From assembly GCF_039525035.1 (NCBI RefSeq), contig NZ_BAAAHE010000011.1:36270-100269 (forward strand): a stretch of 64,000 nt of DNA. The letters are read 5' to 3'. The position numbers and the translations under genes are program-made. Source of the stretch: Sporichthya brevicatena. GTDB taxonomy: Bacteria > Actinomycetota > Actinomycetes > Sporichthyales > Sporichthyaceae. Below, piece after piece: positions 43,415-51,017 of this stretch. The notes below the pieces were generated by a model. That model ran no database searches. It was not told the DNA's origin and worked only from the letters and a program-made list of their open reading frames with translations. Every line of letters starts with the position of its first letter. The stretch's first letter is position 1.

Positions 43415-43864
43415 TCAGCAGCATCCCGCGCGGCACGGCTCGGCTCCTGCGGGGCTGAGGGTGTCGGCGTCCGCCTTCACCGTGTAGATCTCCCACGGCT
43501 CCTTGCCGGGAGCCTCGACCCAGACCTTGTCCTGGACGGCGTAGCAGCACGCGCGGTCCTGCTCCTCCTCCGTCGCGAGGCCGGACGCGGCCAGGCGCGC
43601 GGCGGCGGCGGACACCTCCGCGCTGGTCGGCACCTCGACACCGAGGTGGTCGAGCACCGTGTCCCGGCCGGGTTCGCCCTCGATCAGGACGAGCTTGAGC
43701 GGCGGTGAGGCGATCGCGAAGTTGGCGTACCCCGGGCGGCGCTTGGCCGGCTCGGCCCCGAACAGCCGGCGGTAGAACTCCACGGCGGCCTCGAGGTCGG
43801 CGACCCGGAGGGCGAGCTGGACGCGGCTGGTGTCGATGGCAGTACTAGCGGCAGTGCTGGTCAT
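43415..43864 (-). CDS. arsI: ArsI/CadI-type glyoxalase-fold dioxygenase
   Basis: 149 aa. VQLALRVADLEAAVEFYRRLFGAEPAKRRPGYANFAI is the vicinal-oxygen-chelate fold. The paired cysteines in EEQDRACCYAVQDKVWVEAPG and the C-terminal CRAGCC match ArsI C-As lyase and cadmium-induced CadI proteins. Being divergent from arsR, a role in arsenic handling (cleaving the C-As bond of methylarsenite) is likely. The ATG at 43864 is chosen because the upstream extension runs into the arsR operator. Confidence 0.85.
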   Translation of the reverse strand: MTSTAASTAIDTSRVQLALRVADLEAAVEFYRRLFGAEPAKRRPGYANFAIASPPLKLVLIEGEPGRDTVLDHLGVEVPTSAEVSAAAARLAASGLATEEEQDRACCYAVQDKVWVEAPGKEPWEIYTVKADADTLSPAGAEPCRAGCC

Positions 43865-43909
43865 GACGGTGCTCCGTTCTCTCGGAATGGTCGAAGGTTG
43901 CGCCTTGTT

Positions 43910-43929
43910 TCGATAGCTGTCAATATCGA
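43910..43929. promoter_or_regulatory. ArsR operator
   Basis: TCGATA (43910-43915) and TATCGA (43924-43929) form an inverted repeat with an 8-base spacer. CGATAGCTGTC and CGATACCTGTC also form a direct repeat across 43911-43936. The site lies between divergent arsI and arsR, 30-49 bases upstream of the arsR ATG. Confidence 0.7.
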
Positions 43930-43958
43930 TACCTGTCGAATTCATTCCCGGGACGGTC

Positions 43959-44294
43959 ATGGAACTTCTGGACGTGAACTGCTGCGCACCGCTGAGCCGC
44001 GAACCGCTGACGGCGCGTCAGGCGGTGGATCTGGCCGCGGCGTTCAAAGCCCTCGGCGACCCGGTACGGCTACGCCTGTTCTCCCTGATCGCGTCGCACG
44101 AGGGCCAGGAGGCGTGCGTCTGCGAGCTCACGGGCGAGTTCGACGTCTCCCAACCGACGATCAGTCACCACCTCAAGGTGCTGCGCGAGGCGGGCCTGCT
44201 GACCTCCGAGCGCCGGGCGAGCTGGGTGTACTACCGCGTCCGGGCCGAGGCCCTCGACGCACTGGGCCGCCTGCTCGGCACTCCGGTCGGATGA
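43959..44294 (+). CDS. arsR: ArsR/SmtB arsenic-responsive repressor
   Basis: 111 aa. AFKALGDPVRLRLFSLIASHEGQEACVCELTGEFDVSQPTISHHLKVLREAGLLTSERRASWVYYRV is the ArsR winged helix with a CVC motif just before the recognition helix, the As(III) site of several actinobacterial and E. coli type ArsR proteins. A further Cys pair NCC stands at the N-terminus. It should repress the arsR-aquaporin-arsC operon and arsI. The stop overlaps the aquaporin ATG (ATGA). Confidence 0.93.
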   Translation: MELLDVNCCAPLSREPLTARQAVDLAAAFKALGDPVRLRLFSLIASHEGQEACVCELTGEFDVSQPTISHHLKVLREAGLLTSERRASWVYYRVRAEALDALGRLLGTPVG

Positions 44295-44983
44295 CAACGG
44301 AGCTACGGCGCCGGGCCCTGTCCGAGTTCGTGGGCACGGGCGGGCTGGTCACGGTCGTCGTCGGTTCCGGCATTGCGGCCCAGCGACTTTCGCCCGACGA
44401 CGTCGGCCTCCAGCTGCTGCAGAACTCGATGGCCACCGCGCTCGGGCTGACGGTGCTGATCCTCGTCCTCGCGCCGGTCAGCGGGGGGCACCTCAACCCC
44501 GCCGTCACCCTCGCGGCATGGGCCCTCGACCGGCGTTCGTTCCGCGGGCCGGAGGTGGCCGCGTACGTCTCCGCCCAGACCGCGGGGGCGATCGCCGGCA
44601 CCTGGCTCGCCCACGGGATGTTCGACGTCGGGGTGCTCACCACGTCGACGCACGCACGGAACGGCGGTCCGACGCTCGTGGCGGAGGTCGTCGCCACGGC
44701 CGGCCTGGTCCTGGTGATCTTCGCGCTCGTGCGCAGCTCGCAGGGTCCCCTGTGCGCCCCCGCCGTCGGCGCGTACATCGGGGCGGCGTACTGGTTCACC
44801 TCGTCGACCTCGTTCGCGAACCCGGCGGTGACGGTCGGCCGCGCGTTCACCGACACCTTCGCCGGGATCGCGCCCTCGTCGGTGCCCGGCTTCGTCGCCG
44901 CGCAGTTGGTCGGCGCCGCGCTCGGCCTGCTCCTGCTGCTTGCCTTGTACCCGACCACCGTGAGAGGTGCCGTTGATGCCTGA
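44291..44983 (+). CDS. Aquaglyceroporin (AqpS-like) of the ars operon
   Basis: 230 aa MIP-family channel with about six membrane helices and both NPA motifs: HLNPAV (69-72 region) and FANPAV (about 183). It lies between arsR and arsC, coupled to both by overlaps. In Sinorhizobium meliloti an AqpS in this position releases arsenite made by ArsC, replacing ArsB (established there, inferred here). No arsB or acr3 gene is in the window. Confidence 0.9.
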   Translation: MTTELRRRALSEFVGTGGLVTVVVGSGIAAQRLSPDDVGLQLLQNSMATALGLTVLILVLAPVSGGHLNPAVTLAAWALDRRSFRGPEVAAYVSAQTAGAIAGTWLAHGMFDVGVLTTSTHARNGGPTLVAEVVATAGLVLVIFALVRSSQGPLCAPAVGAYIGAAYWFTSSTSFANPAVTVGRAFTDTFAGIAPSSVPGFVAAQLVGAALGLLLLLALYPTTVRGAVDA

Positions 44984-45374
44984 ACGTCCCAGCGTGTTGT
45001 TCGTCTGCGTGCACAACGCCGGTCGTTCCCAGATGGCCGCCGGCTGGCTCGAGCACCTCGGCGAGGGCCGGATCGAGGTGCGGTCCGCCGGGTCCGCGCC
45101 CGCCGACCGGGTGAATCCGGTCGCGGTCGCGGCCATGCGGGAGGTCGGGATCGACATCACGGAGGCCGCACCTCGGGTGCTCACCCCTGAGGCCGTGATG
45201 GCGTCCGACGTCGTGGTGACGATGGGCTGCGGCGACGCCTGCCCGGTCTTTCCCGGACGGCGGTACGAGGACTGGGCCCTGGACGATCCGGCCGGACAGG
45301 AGCTCGCCGCGGTCCGGCGAATTCGGGACGCCCTCCGCGAGCGCGTGGCCGCCCTGGTGGCCGACTTGGTGTGA
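44976..45374 (+). CDS. arsC: Arsenate reductase (LMW phosphatase type)
   Basis: 132 aa. The P-loop CVHNAGRS (C11-R17, CX5R) is the catalytic site of low-molecular-weight-phosphatase-like arsenate reductases. VVTMGCGDACPVFPGRRYEDWALDDPAGQ contains further cysteines for the redox relay. It reduces arsenate to arsenite with thioredoxin or mycothiol; which donor is not clear. ATG 44976 overlaps the aquaporin stop and has GAGAGG upstream. Confidence 0.93.
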   Translation: MPERPSVLFVCVHNAGRSQMAAGWLEHLGEGRIEVRSAGSAPADRVNPVAVAAMREVGIDITEAAPRVLTPEAVMASDVVVTMGCGDACPVFPGRRYEDWALDDPAGQELAAVRRIRDALRERVAALVADLV

Positions 45375-45386
45375 TGTGCTGGAGCG

Positions 45387-46562
45387 ATGACGCCGAGCCT
45401 GCGTGCGGCCGCCCTGATGTCGGCGGCCGGTGACCTGCTCGGCCTGCGCGACTTCGGTGACCCGGCGTTCCGGGAGCCGTTCGAGAAGCTCGTCGAGGCC
45501 GTGGACTCGGCCGGCACCCTCGACGCGACCTGGGCCGCCGCGTTCGACGCCGACATGACGCGGCTGCTCTGCACCCGCCTCGCGATCGCGGCCGCGTTCA
45601 CCGAACACCCGGAGATCGCCGACGAGGAGCTCGACGACCCGATCGTCATCACCGGCCTGGCCCGGACCGGGACGACGAAGCTGCACCGCGCGCTCGCGGT
45701 CGTGCCGGACTTCCAGCGGCTGCTGCTCTGGCAGGCCCTGTTCCCGACGCCGTGGGGCCCCCCCGGCCCCGGCCCGGACCCGCGCATCGCCGTCACCGAG
45801 CAGCAGCTCGCGGTCCTGCGCGAGCAGCACCCGGACATGATGGCCGTGCACCCGGTCGAGGCGACCGAGCCGGAGGAGGAGGTGCTGCTCCTCCAGCTCA
45901 GCTTCCGCACCGTCGGCACGCCGTGGGTGTGCCACGGTTACTCGTTCATCGACTGGGTCGTGCAGCAGGACCAGACTCCCGCCTACGCCGATCTCAAGCG
46001 CGCGCTGCAGTACCTGCAGTGGCAGGACGGCGGCCGCCGCGGGCGACCCTGGGTGCTCAAGGCGCCGATCCACCTGCAGGCGCTCGAGACGCTGCTCAAG
46101 ACTTTCCCCCGTGCCACCGTCGTGCACTGCCACCGGGACCCGCAACAGGTAGTGCCGTCCAGCGCGCACATGCAGGAGATCTTCCACCGGGCCTACGGCG
46201 CCGACCACGTCACGCTGGACCAGATCGGCCGCAACGTCCTGCTGAGTGCCCAGAGCTGGGAGGCGAACATCGAGCAGCGGGAGCGGGTCGACGCGACCCA
46301 GGTGCTCGACGTCGACTACGCGGAGACGTGCTCCGACGTCGGTGCTGTCGTGGAACGCATCCTGCGCAGCCGCGGCACCGAGCCCGCGCCCGCGCTGCTC
46401 GACGCCGTCGACGCGTGGGAGCGTTCGCACCCGCCGGGCCGCACCGGCGCACCCGACTACACCCTGGAGCGCTACGGTCTGACGCCTCGTCAGGTCGATG
46501 AAGCGTTCGCGACGTACCGCGCGTTCGTCTCCGGCCCCGACAGTCCGCTGCGTCGAGGCTGA
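45387..46562 (+). CDS. Sulfotransferase family protein
   Basis: 391 aa. IVITGLARTGTTKLHRALA (about 87-105) is the 5'-phosphosulfate binding loop, RPWVLKAPIHLQALETLLKTFPRATVVHCHRDPQQVVPS holds the 3'-phosphate motif. These belong to the PAPS-dependent sulfotransferase-3-like family common in mycobacteria, which sulfate lipids or small molecules. It starts 12 bases after arsC on the same strand, so it may be transcribed with the ars genes, though no link to arsenic is known. Confidence 0.88.
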   Translation: MTPSLRAAALMSAAGDLLGLRDFGDPAFREPFEKLVEAVDSAGTLDATWAAAFDADMTRLLCTRLAIAAAFTEHPEIADEELDDPIVITGLARTGTTKLHRALAVVPDFQRLLLWQALFPTPWGPPGPGPDPRIAVTEQQLAVLREQHPDMMAVHPVEATEPEEEVLLLQLSFRTVGTPWVCHGYSFIDWVVQQDQTPAYADLKRALQYLQWQDGGRRGRPWVLKAPIHLQALETLLKTFPRATVVHCHRDPQQVVPSSAHMQEIFHRAYGADHVTLDQIGRNVLLSAQSWEANIEQRERVDATQVLDVDYAETCSDVGAVVERILRSRGTEPAPALLDAVDAWERSHPPGRTGAPDYTLERYGLTPRQVDEAFATYRAFVSGPDSPLRRG

Positions 46563-46564
46563 CG

Positions 46565-47230
46565 ATGGGTGAACACCCGCTGGCGACACTGATCCGCGCC
46601 GCGGCGGCCGGGGAGTTCCCCACTGCCGACGCCGGCTGGCGGCGCGTCCCGCCGTGGCGCGACGGGGTCGAGGCCGTCGTCGCGTTCACCGGGCACGCGG
46701 TGCTCGCGATCTCCGAGCGGGTCGCCGACGACGAGCTGACCAAGCTCGGCGTCGACGGTCTCGGCGGGGCGCACCACCCGGCCGTGATCGCCGCCCTCGC
46801 GGACGGCGGCTGGATCGACAGCCTCGACTCACTGTTCGTCGGCGTCGGGACCGGCGCCTGGGAGGCCCGCGGCACCGGCGGGCACCTCATCGAGCGGCCG
46901 GACCTCGCCGGACACCCCCGGGTCGGGTTCGCCCAGCGCGTCCGGGACGACGTCCGCGTCCTCGGCCGGACCGACGCGAGCGACACCTCCGTGGTGGTCC
47001 TCGCCCGCGGCATCGGCGGCCTGATCGAGCTGAGCTTCGAGCTCGATCAGTCGCGCCGCGGCGCCGGCGGCGGCACCGCCCTGGTCCGCGCCGGCCTCGC
47101 CGCCGTCCCCGCCGGGGAGCTCGTCGTCGCCGCCTGCGCCCCCGGCAACGCCGCGAGCATGCGGGCCCTCCTCCGCGCCGGGTTCTCCCCCGTCGGGTCG
47201 ATCCAGCTGTTCACCCCCGGCCGCCCCTGA
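46565..47230 (+). CDS. GNAT-like acetyltransferase-like protein
   Basis: 221 aa. The C-terminal third, LIELSFELDQSRRGAGGGTALVRAGLAAVPAGELVVAACAPGNAASMRALLRAGFSPVG, has the GNAT acetyl-CoA loop (RRGAGGG) and the N..SM..L..GF pattern. The N-terminal half is different, containing AVIAALADGGWIDSLDS, so it may be an extra domain. It begins two bases after the sulfotransferase stop. Substrate unknown. A family-1 repeat cluster follows. Confidence 0.7.
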   Translation: MGEHPLATLIRAAAAGEFPTADAGWRRVPPWRDGVEAVVAFTGHAVLAISERVADDELTKLGVDGLGGAHHPAVIAALADGGWIDSLDSLFVGVGTGAWEARGTGGHLIERPDLAGHPRVGFAQRVRDDVRVLGRTDASDTSVVVLARGIGGLIELSFELDQSRRGAGGGTALVRAGLAAVPAGELVVAACAPGNAASMRALLRAGFSPVGSIQLFTPGRP

Positions 47231-47240
47231 CCTCCCGCCG

Positions 47241-47373
47241 TGCACTGGAGATGTCATCTCCAGTGCAGTGCGGGATGCACAAGAGATGTCATCTTCAGTG
47301 CACAGACGGGTTGCACTGGAGATGACATCTCCAACGGGAACGGCCCAATCCAGTGGAGATGACATCTCCACTG
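47241..47373. repeat. Family-1 palindromic repeat cluster, locus 2
   Basis: Four copies: 47241-47267 (27-bp perfect palindrome on GGAGATGTCATCTCC), 47276-47302 (decayed, with AAGAGATG and CATCTTC), 47312-47333, and 47351-47373 (23 bp, perfect). The last two are separated by the CCCAATCCAGTGG spacer also found at 7.88 kb. The cluster ends 8 bases before the stop of the convergent NhaA-DsbA gene. Confidence 0.9.
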
Positions 47374-47380
47374 CGGGGGG

Positions 47381-49234
47381 TCAGGCGGCGGGGGCGGTCT
47401 CGAGGAGGCGGGCGGCGAGGGTCTCGGCGTCGAAGGGGCCGACGTGGCGGACCCCGTTGACGAAGAAGGTCGGGGTCCCGCCGACGCCGCTGGCCTCGGC
47501 GGAGATGACGTGGTCGCGGACGACCGGGGCGTACCTGCTCTCGACCAGCTCGCGGGCGAACCGCTCGACGTCGAGGCCGAGCTCGTAGGCGTGGACGATC
47601 AGGTCGCGCTCGGTCAGCTGGTCCTGCCGCTCGTAGAGGCGGTCGTACATCTCCCAGAACTTGCCCTGCGCCGCGGCGGCCTCGGAGGCCTCGGCGGCGA
47701 GCGGGGCGTGGGGATGGACGTCGAGGGGCAGGTGCCGGAAGACGTAGCGCAGCCGGTCGCCCAGGCGGTCCTGCAGCTCGTGCACCGAGCCGGTCGCGGT
47801 GCTGCAGAACGGGCACTCGAAGTCGCCGTACTCGACCAGGGTGAGCGGGGCGTCGAGCGGCCCGCGGATGTGGTCGCGGGCGGGGTCGACGGGCGGGTCG
47901 AGCTTGAGCGGCCGGCCGGGCATGTCACCCTGCCGCGCCTGCGCGACGCGGAACAGACCCCAGCCGAGGACGGTCGCGAGCACCGAGGCGGCGAGGACAC
48001 CGATGCGCGCCTCGTCGGCGAGCTGCGGGTCGTCGAGCGCGAGGTCGACGATGAACAGCGAGATCGTGAACCCGATGCCCGACAGCGCCGCACCCGCGGC
48101 GAGGCCGAGGCCGGTGATGCCCGGCGCGAACTCCCCGAGGCGGCAGCGGACGGCGGCGTACGCACCGGCCCAGATGCCGAGCAGCTTGCCGAGCACGAGG
48201 CCGACGACGATGCCGATCGTCACGGGCGAGGTCGAGGCGTCGCTGATCGTGTCGCCGTCGAGACGGACGCCGGCGTTGGCGAGGGCGAAGATCGGGACGA
48301 TCACGTAGCTCGTCCACGGGTGGTACAGCCGCGTCATGCGCTCGTTCAGCGAGACCGAGCGCTCGATGCTCAGCCGTGCCGCGCGGGCGTACTCCGGGTT
48401 CGGTGACTGTCGGAACGCGCGGGTCAGGCGCTCCGCCTCCTCGACCTGCTCACGGCGGGCCGGGTAGGCGGGCGTGAACATCGCGATGACGACGCCGGCC
48501 AGGGTCGGGTGCACCCCGGACTCGTACATCGCGATCCACACCCCGATCGCGAGGACGAAGTACGCCGGCCCGCGCCACACGTGCAGGTAGCGGAGGAACA
48601 GCATCGCGGCGATCCCGAGCGCCGCGAGCGCGAGCGCGACGAGGTCGAGGTCCTCGGTGTAGAAGAGCGCGATGATCGTCAGCGCGCCGATGTCGTCGGC
48701 GACGGCGAGGGTCAGCAGGAACAACCGCAACCCGGTCGGGACGTGCGATCCGACGAGGGCGAGCACCCCGAGCAGGAACGCCGTGTCGGTCGAGATCACG
48801 ACACCCCACGCCGACGCCGCCTCGCCGGAGGGGTTGATCGCGAGGAACAGCACCGCGGGTGCCACCAGCCCGAACAGGGCGGCGGCGAGCGGGACGGCGG
48901 CGCGGCGACGGTCCGTCAGCTCGCCCATCGCGAGCTCGCGTTTGACCTCCAGACCGACGACGAGGAAGAAGAACACCATCAGGCCGTCGTTGACCCAGTG
49001 CTTGAGGTCGAGGTTCAGCGTGTGGGTGTCGAGGGTGATCGACAGTTCGGTGTGCCAGAACCGGTCGTAGCTGTCCGGCCAGGGTGAGTTCGCCCAGGCC
49101 AGCGCCGCGAGGGTCGCGAGCAGCAGCAGGCCCGCGCTACCGGCCTCGGTGTCGAGGTACCGGCGCAACGGAGCCGCGATGCGGGCCACCATCGCCCGGC
49201 CCGTGGACTCTCCTGAGGTCGAGGGGTTCGCCAC
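47381..49234 (-). CDS. nhaA: NhaA Na+/H+ antiporter fused to a DsbA-like thioredoxin domain
   Basis: 617 aa from GTG 49234; a TTG at 49246 is possible. Residues 20-435 are a NhaA antiporter (VGLEVKRELAMGELTDRRRA, ISTDTAFLLGVLAL, LTLAVADDIGALTIIALFY with the paired Asp of the ion site). After a linker, residues 440-617 are a DsbA-like domain with CPFC (474-477) and cis-Pro GGTPTFFVNG. This fusion is known in actinobacteria. Its DsbA part would lie outside if the helix count is even, but function of the pairing is unknown. Confidence 0.92.
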   Translation of the reverse strand: MANPSTSGESTGRAMVARIAAPLRRYLDTEAGSAGLLLLATLAALAWANSPWPDSYDRFWHTELSITLDTHTLNLDLKHWVNDGLMVFFFLVVGLEVKRELAMGELTDRRRAAVPLAAALFGLVAPAVLFLAINPSGEAASAWGVVISTDTAFLLGVLALVGSHVPTGLRLFLLTLAVADDIGALTIIALFYTEDLDLVALALAALGIAAMLFLRYLHVWRGPAYFVLAIGVWIAMYESGVHPTLAGVVIAMFTPAYPARREQVEEAERLTRAFRQSPNPEYARAARLSIERSVSLNERMTRLYHPWTSYVIVPIFALANAGVRLDGDTISDASTSPVTIGIVVGLVLGKLLGIWAGAYAAVRCRLGEFAPGITGLGLAAGAALSGIGFTISLFIVDLALDDPQLADEARIGVLAASVLATVLGWGLFRVAQARQGDMPGRPLKLDPPVDPARDHIRGPLDAPLTLVEYGDFECPFCSTATGSVHELQDRLGDRLRYVFRHLPLDVHPHAPLAAEASEAAAAQGKFWEMYDRLYERQDQLTERDLIVHAYELGLDVERFARELVESRYAPVVRDHVISAEASGVGGTPTFFVNGVRHVGPFDAETLAARLLETAPAA

Positions 49235-49347
49235 GGGGGTCAACAATGCCGGTTCGGACCGGTTTCTTCCCCCGCGGCGCGGCGTCCGCCCCTCCGCGCC
49301 CGGAATCGTGCCGGCATGAACGGCCCGTGCTGCGGCAGTTCCTCACC

Positions 49348-49698
49348 ATGACCGAGCCGCTCGTGACCCCGGACGACCGGTACGTGGTCGTCCGCGGACG
49401 GCTGTGGCGGCGGTCGAACCCGGCGCTGTCCGAGGACGCCCGCGAGCGCCTGGTCTCCGACCTGATGGCGGCCCGCCGGGCGAAACAGGCCGCGATGCGG
49501 GCCGGCGACGAGAAGGCCCGCGCACAGGCCCGGGAGCAGGTCGACGCCGCCAAGCGCGCCCTCGGCGAGCGTGGGCCGGTGTGGTGGACCGACAGGGCGC
49601 CGGACTGGAACCGGCATCTCGCGAAGAACACCCCCTACGCGGGCTGGTACGCCGAGCACTCCGCGCACGCCGAGCACACCGACGAACCCGACGACTGA
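49348..49698 (+). CDS. Conserved hypothetical protein (116 aa)
   Basis: 116 aa starting at ATG 49348. The motif RYVVVRGRLWRRSNPALSEDARERLVSDLMAARRAK, then VDAAKRALGERGPVWWTDRAPDWNRHLAKNTPYAGWYA is a pattern seen in short proteobacterial and actinobacterial proteins of unknown function. Mostly helical, charged, soluble. It is divergent from nhaA and followed 20 bases later by the BtuF-like gene. Confidence 0.75.
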   Translation: MTEPLVTPDDRYVVVRGRLWRRSNPALSEDARERLVSDLMAARRAKQAAMRAGDEKARAQAREQVDAAKRALGERGPVWWTDRAPDWNRHLAKNTPYAGWYAEHSAHAEHTDEPDD

Positions 49699-49718
49699 TC
49701 ACTGCCTACCCTGGGGAC

Positions 49719-50600
49719 ATGCCCCGGATCGCGTCGTTGCTGCCCGCGGCGACCGAGATCGTCCGGGCGCTGGGCCTTGCGGACGACCTGGTCGCAGTGA
49801 CGTTCGAGTGCTCGCTGCGCGACCGGGTGCCGGTCGTGGTCGACACCGCGATCCCGGACGGGCTCAGTCCCGCCGAGATCGACGCGTGGGTCCGCGACCG
49901 AACGGCGGCCGGGCTGCCGATGTACGAACTGGACCGGGTCGCGCTCGCCGCGCTGAAACCGGATCTGATCCTCACTCAGGACCTGTGCCGGGTGTGCGCG
50001 CTCCCGGCCGGGACCGTCGAGGACGCGTGCCGCGCGATCGGCACCGACGCCGCGGTCGTCTCCCTCGACCCGCGCTACCTCTCCGACGTCTTCTTCGACG
50101 TCGAGACCGTCGCCGCCGCGGCGGGGGTCCCGCAGGTCGGCCGCGAACTCGCGTGGTCCCTGCGGCGCCGCGTCGACGTCGTCTCCCACGGCGTCGGCGA
50201 CCGGCCGCGGCCGCGGGTCCTCGTTTTGGAGTGGACCGACCCGCCGTTCCTGCCCGGGCACTGGGTTCCCGAGTTCGTCCGGCACGCCGGGGGGATTCCG
50301 GTCGGCTCGATCGACGGCGGCCGCAGCGTCAGCATCCCGTGGGAGGACCTGCCCGCGGCCGACGTCGTCGTGGTCGCGCCGTGCGGCTTCGGCCTCGACG
50401 CCGCGGTCGAGCAGAGCGCCGCGGTCGCCGAGCGACTCCCCGGCCTCCCGATCGTCGCGATCGACTCCGCGAACTACGTCGTCCAGGCCGGCCCCGGCCT
50501 CGTCGACGGCATCGAGGCCCTCGCCTGGGCGCTGCACCCCGACGCCTTCCCCGCTCCCCCGCCCGGCCGCATCGCCCGCCCGTTCGTTGATAAGGGGTGA
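49719..50600 (+). CDS. Cobalamin-binding (BtuF-like) periplasmic-binding-fold protein
   Basis: 293 aa. ASLLPAATEIVRALGLADDLVAVTFEC is the opening of the BtuF/FecB type III substrate-binding fold; later LKPDLILTQDLCRVCALPA and WEDLPAADVVVVAPCGFGLD follow. It has no signal peptide, so this one is probably cytoplasmic, as noted for several BtuF-like stand-alone proteins; its ligand is a guess. No permease genes are adjacent. Its last codons and stop (FVDKG) are encoded within the family-3 repeat. Confidence 0.8.
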   Translation: MPRIASLLPAATEIVRALGLADDLVAVTFECSLRDRVPVVVDTAIPDGLSPAEIDAWVRDRTAAGLPMYELDRVALAALKPDLILTQDLCRVCALPAGTVEDACRAIGTDAAVVSLDPRYLSDVFFDVETVAAAAGVPQVGRELAWSLRRRVDVVSHGVGDRPRPRVLVLEWTDPPFLPGHWVPEFVRHAGGIPVGSIDGGRSVSIPWEDLPAADVVVVAPCGFGLDAAVEQSAAVAERLPGLPIVAIDSANYVVQAGPGLVDGIEALAWALHPDAFPAPPPGRIARPFVDKG

Positions 50601-50615
50601 CACCCCTTGTTCAAC
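50586..50615. repeat. Family-3 palindrome, locus C, containing two stop codons
   Basis: The core AAGGGGTGACACCCCTT (50592-50608) is a 17-bp palindrome, extended by GTTGA / TTCAAC arms with one bulged base. The TGA in the core (50598-50600) ends the BtuF-like gene, and the complement of TCA at 50611-50613 ends the convergent reductase gene. The gap between the genes is only 10 bases, all of it in the repeat. Confidence 0.88.
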
Positions 50616-51006
50616 GGGTCCGCAGGCGGAGGGCGAGGGTGACGCCGAAGCGGCGGTGGGCGCGCTGGTCGCCGGGGTCGAAGCAGTCCGCGACGTCCGC
50701 CATCGGGACCACCTCCGGGTCCCGGACCGCGTGCTCGACGCCCTCGCGGACCAGCGTCGCCTCGCCGGCGGCGAGGACGTTGCGGACCCAGTCCGCGCGG
50801 TCGCCGAAGGGGAGGGCGATGAGGAAGCCGTCGTCGGTGAGGGTCGGGGTCACGGGGGTCTCGTAGGTCCGGCCGGACCGGCGGCCGCGGTGCCGGATCA
50901 GCGCCGCCCGGGCGCCGGGGCGGCCGGCCGTCCGGAGCTGGTGGCGGTTGACCGTCTCCCGCACCAGCGGGCGCAGGACGTCGGGCAGACGGGGCGGCGG
51001 ACGCAC
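50611..51006 (-). CDS. Deazaflavin (F420)-dependent nitroreductase-like protein
   Basis: 131 aa. RTAGRPGARAALIRHRGRRSGRTYETPV and ADWVRNVLAAGEATLVREGVEH belong to the DDN split-barrel family that uses F420H2 to reduce quinones or nitro compounds. Begins at GTG 51006, 12 bases after the acuC stop, so likely co-transcribed with acuC. Its stop lies in the family-3 repeat. Substrate unknown. Confidence 0.88.
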   Translation of the reverse strand: MRPPPRLPDVLRPLVRETVNRHQLRTAGRPGARAALIRHRGRRSGRTYETPVTPTLTDDGFLIALPFGDRADWVRNVLAAGEATLVREGVEHAVRDPEVVPMADVADCFDPGDQRAHRRFGVTLALRLRTR

Positions 51007-51017
51007 GTGACGTCTCG

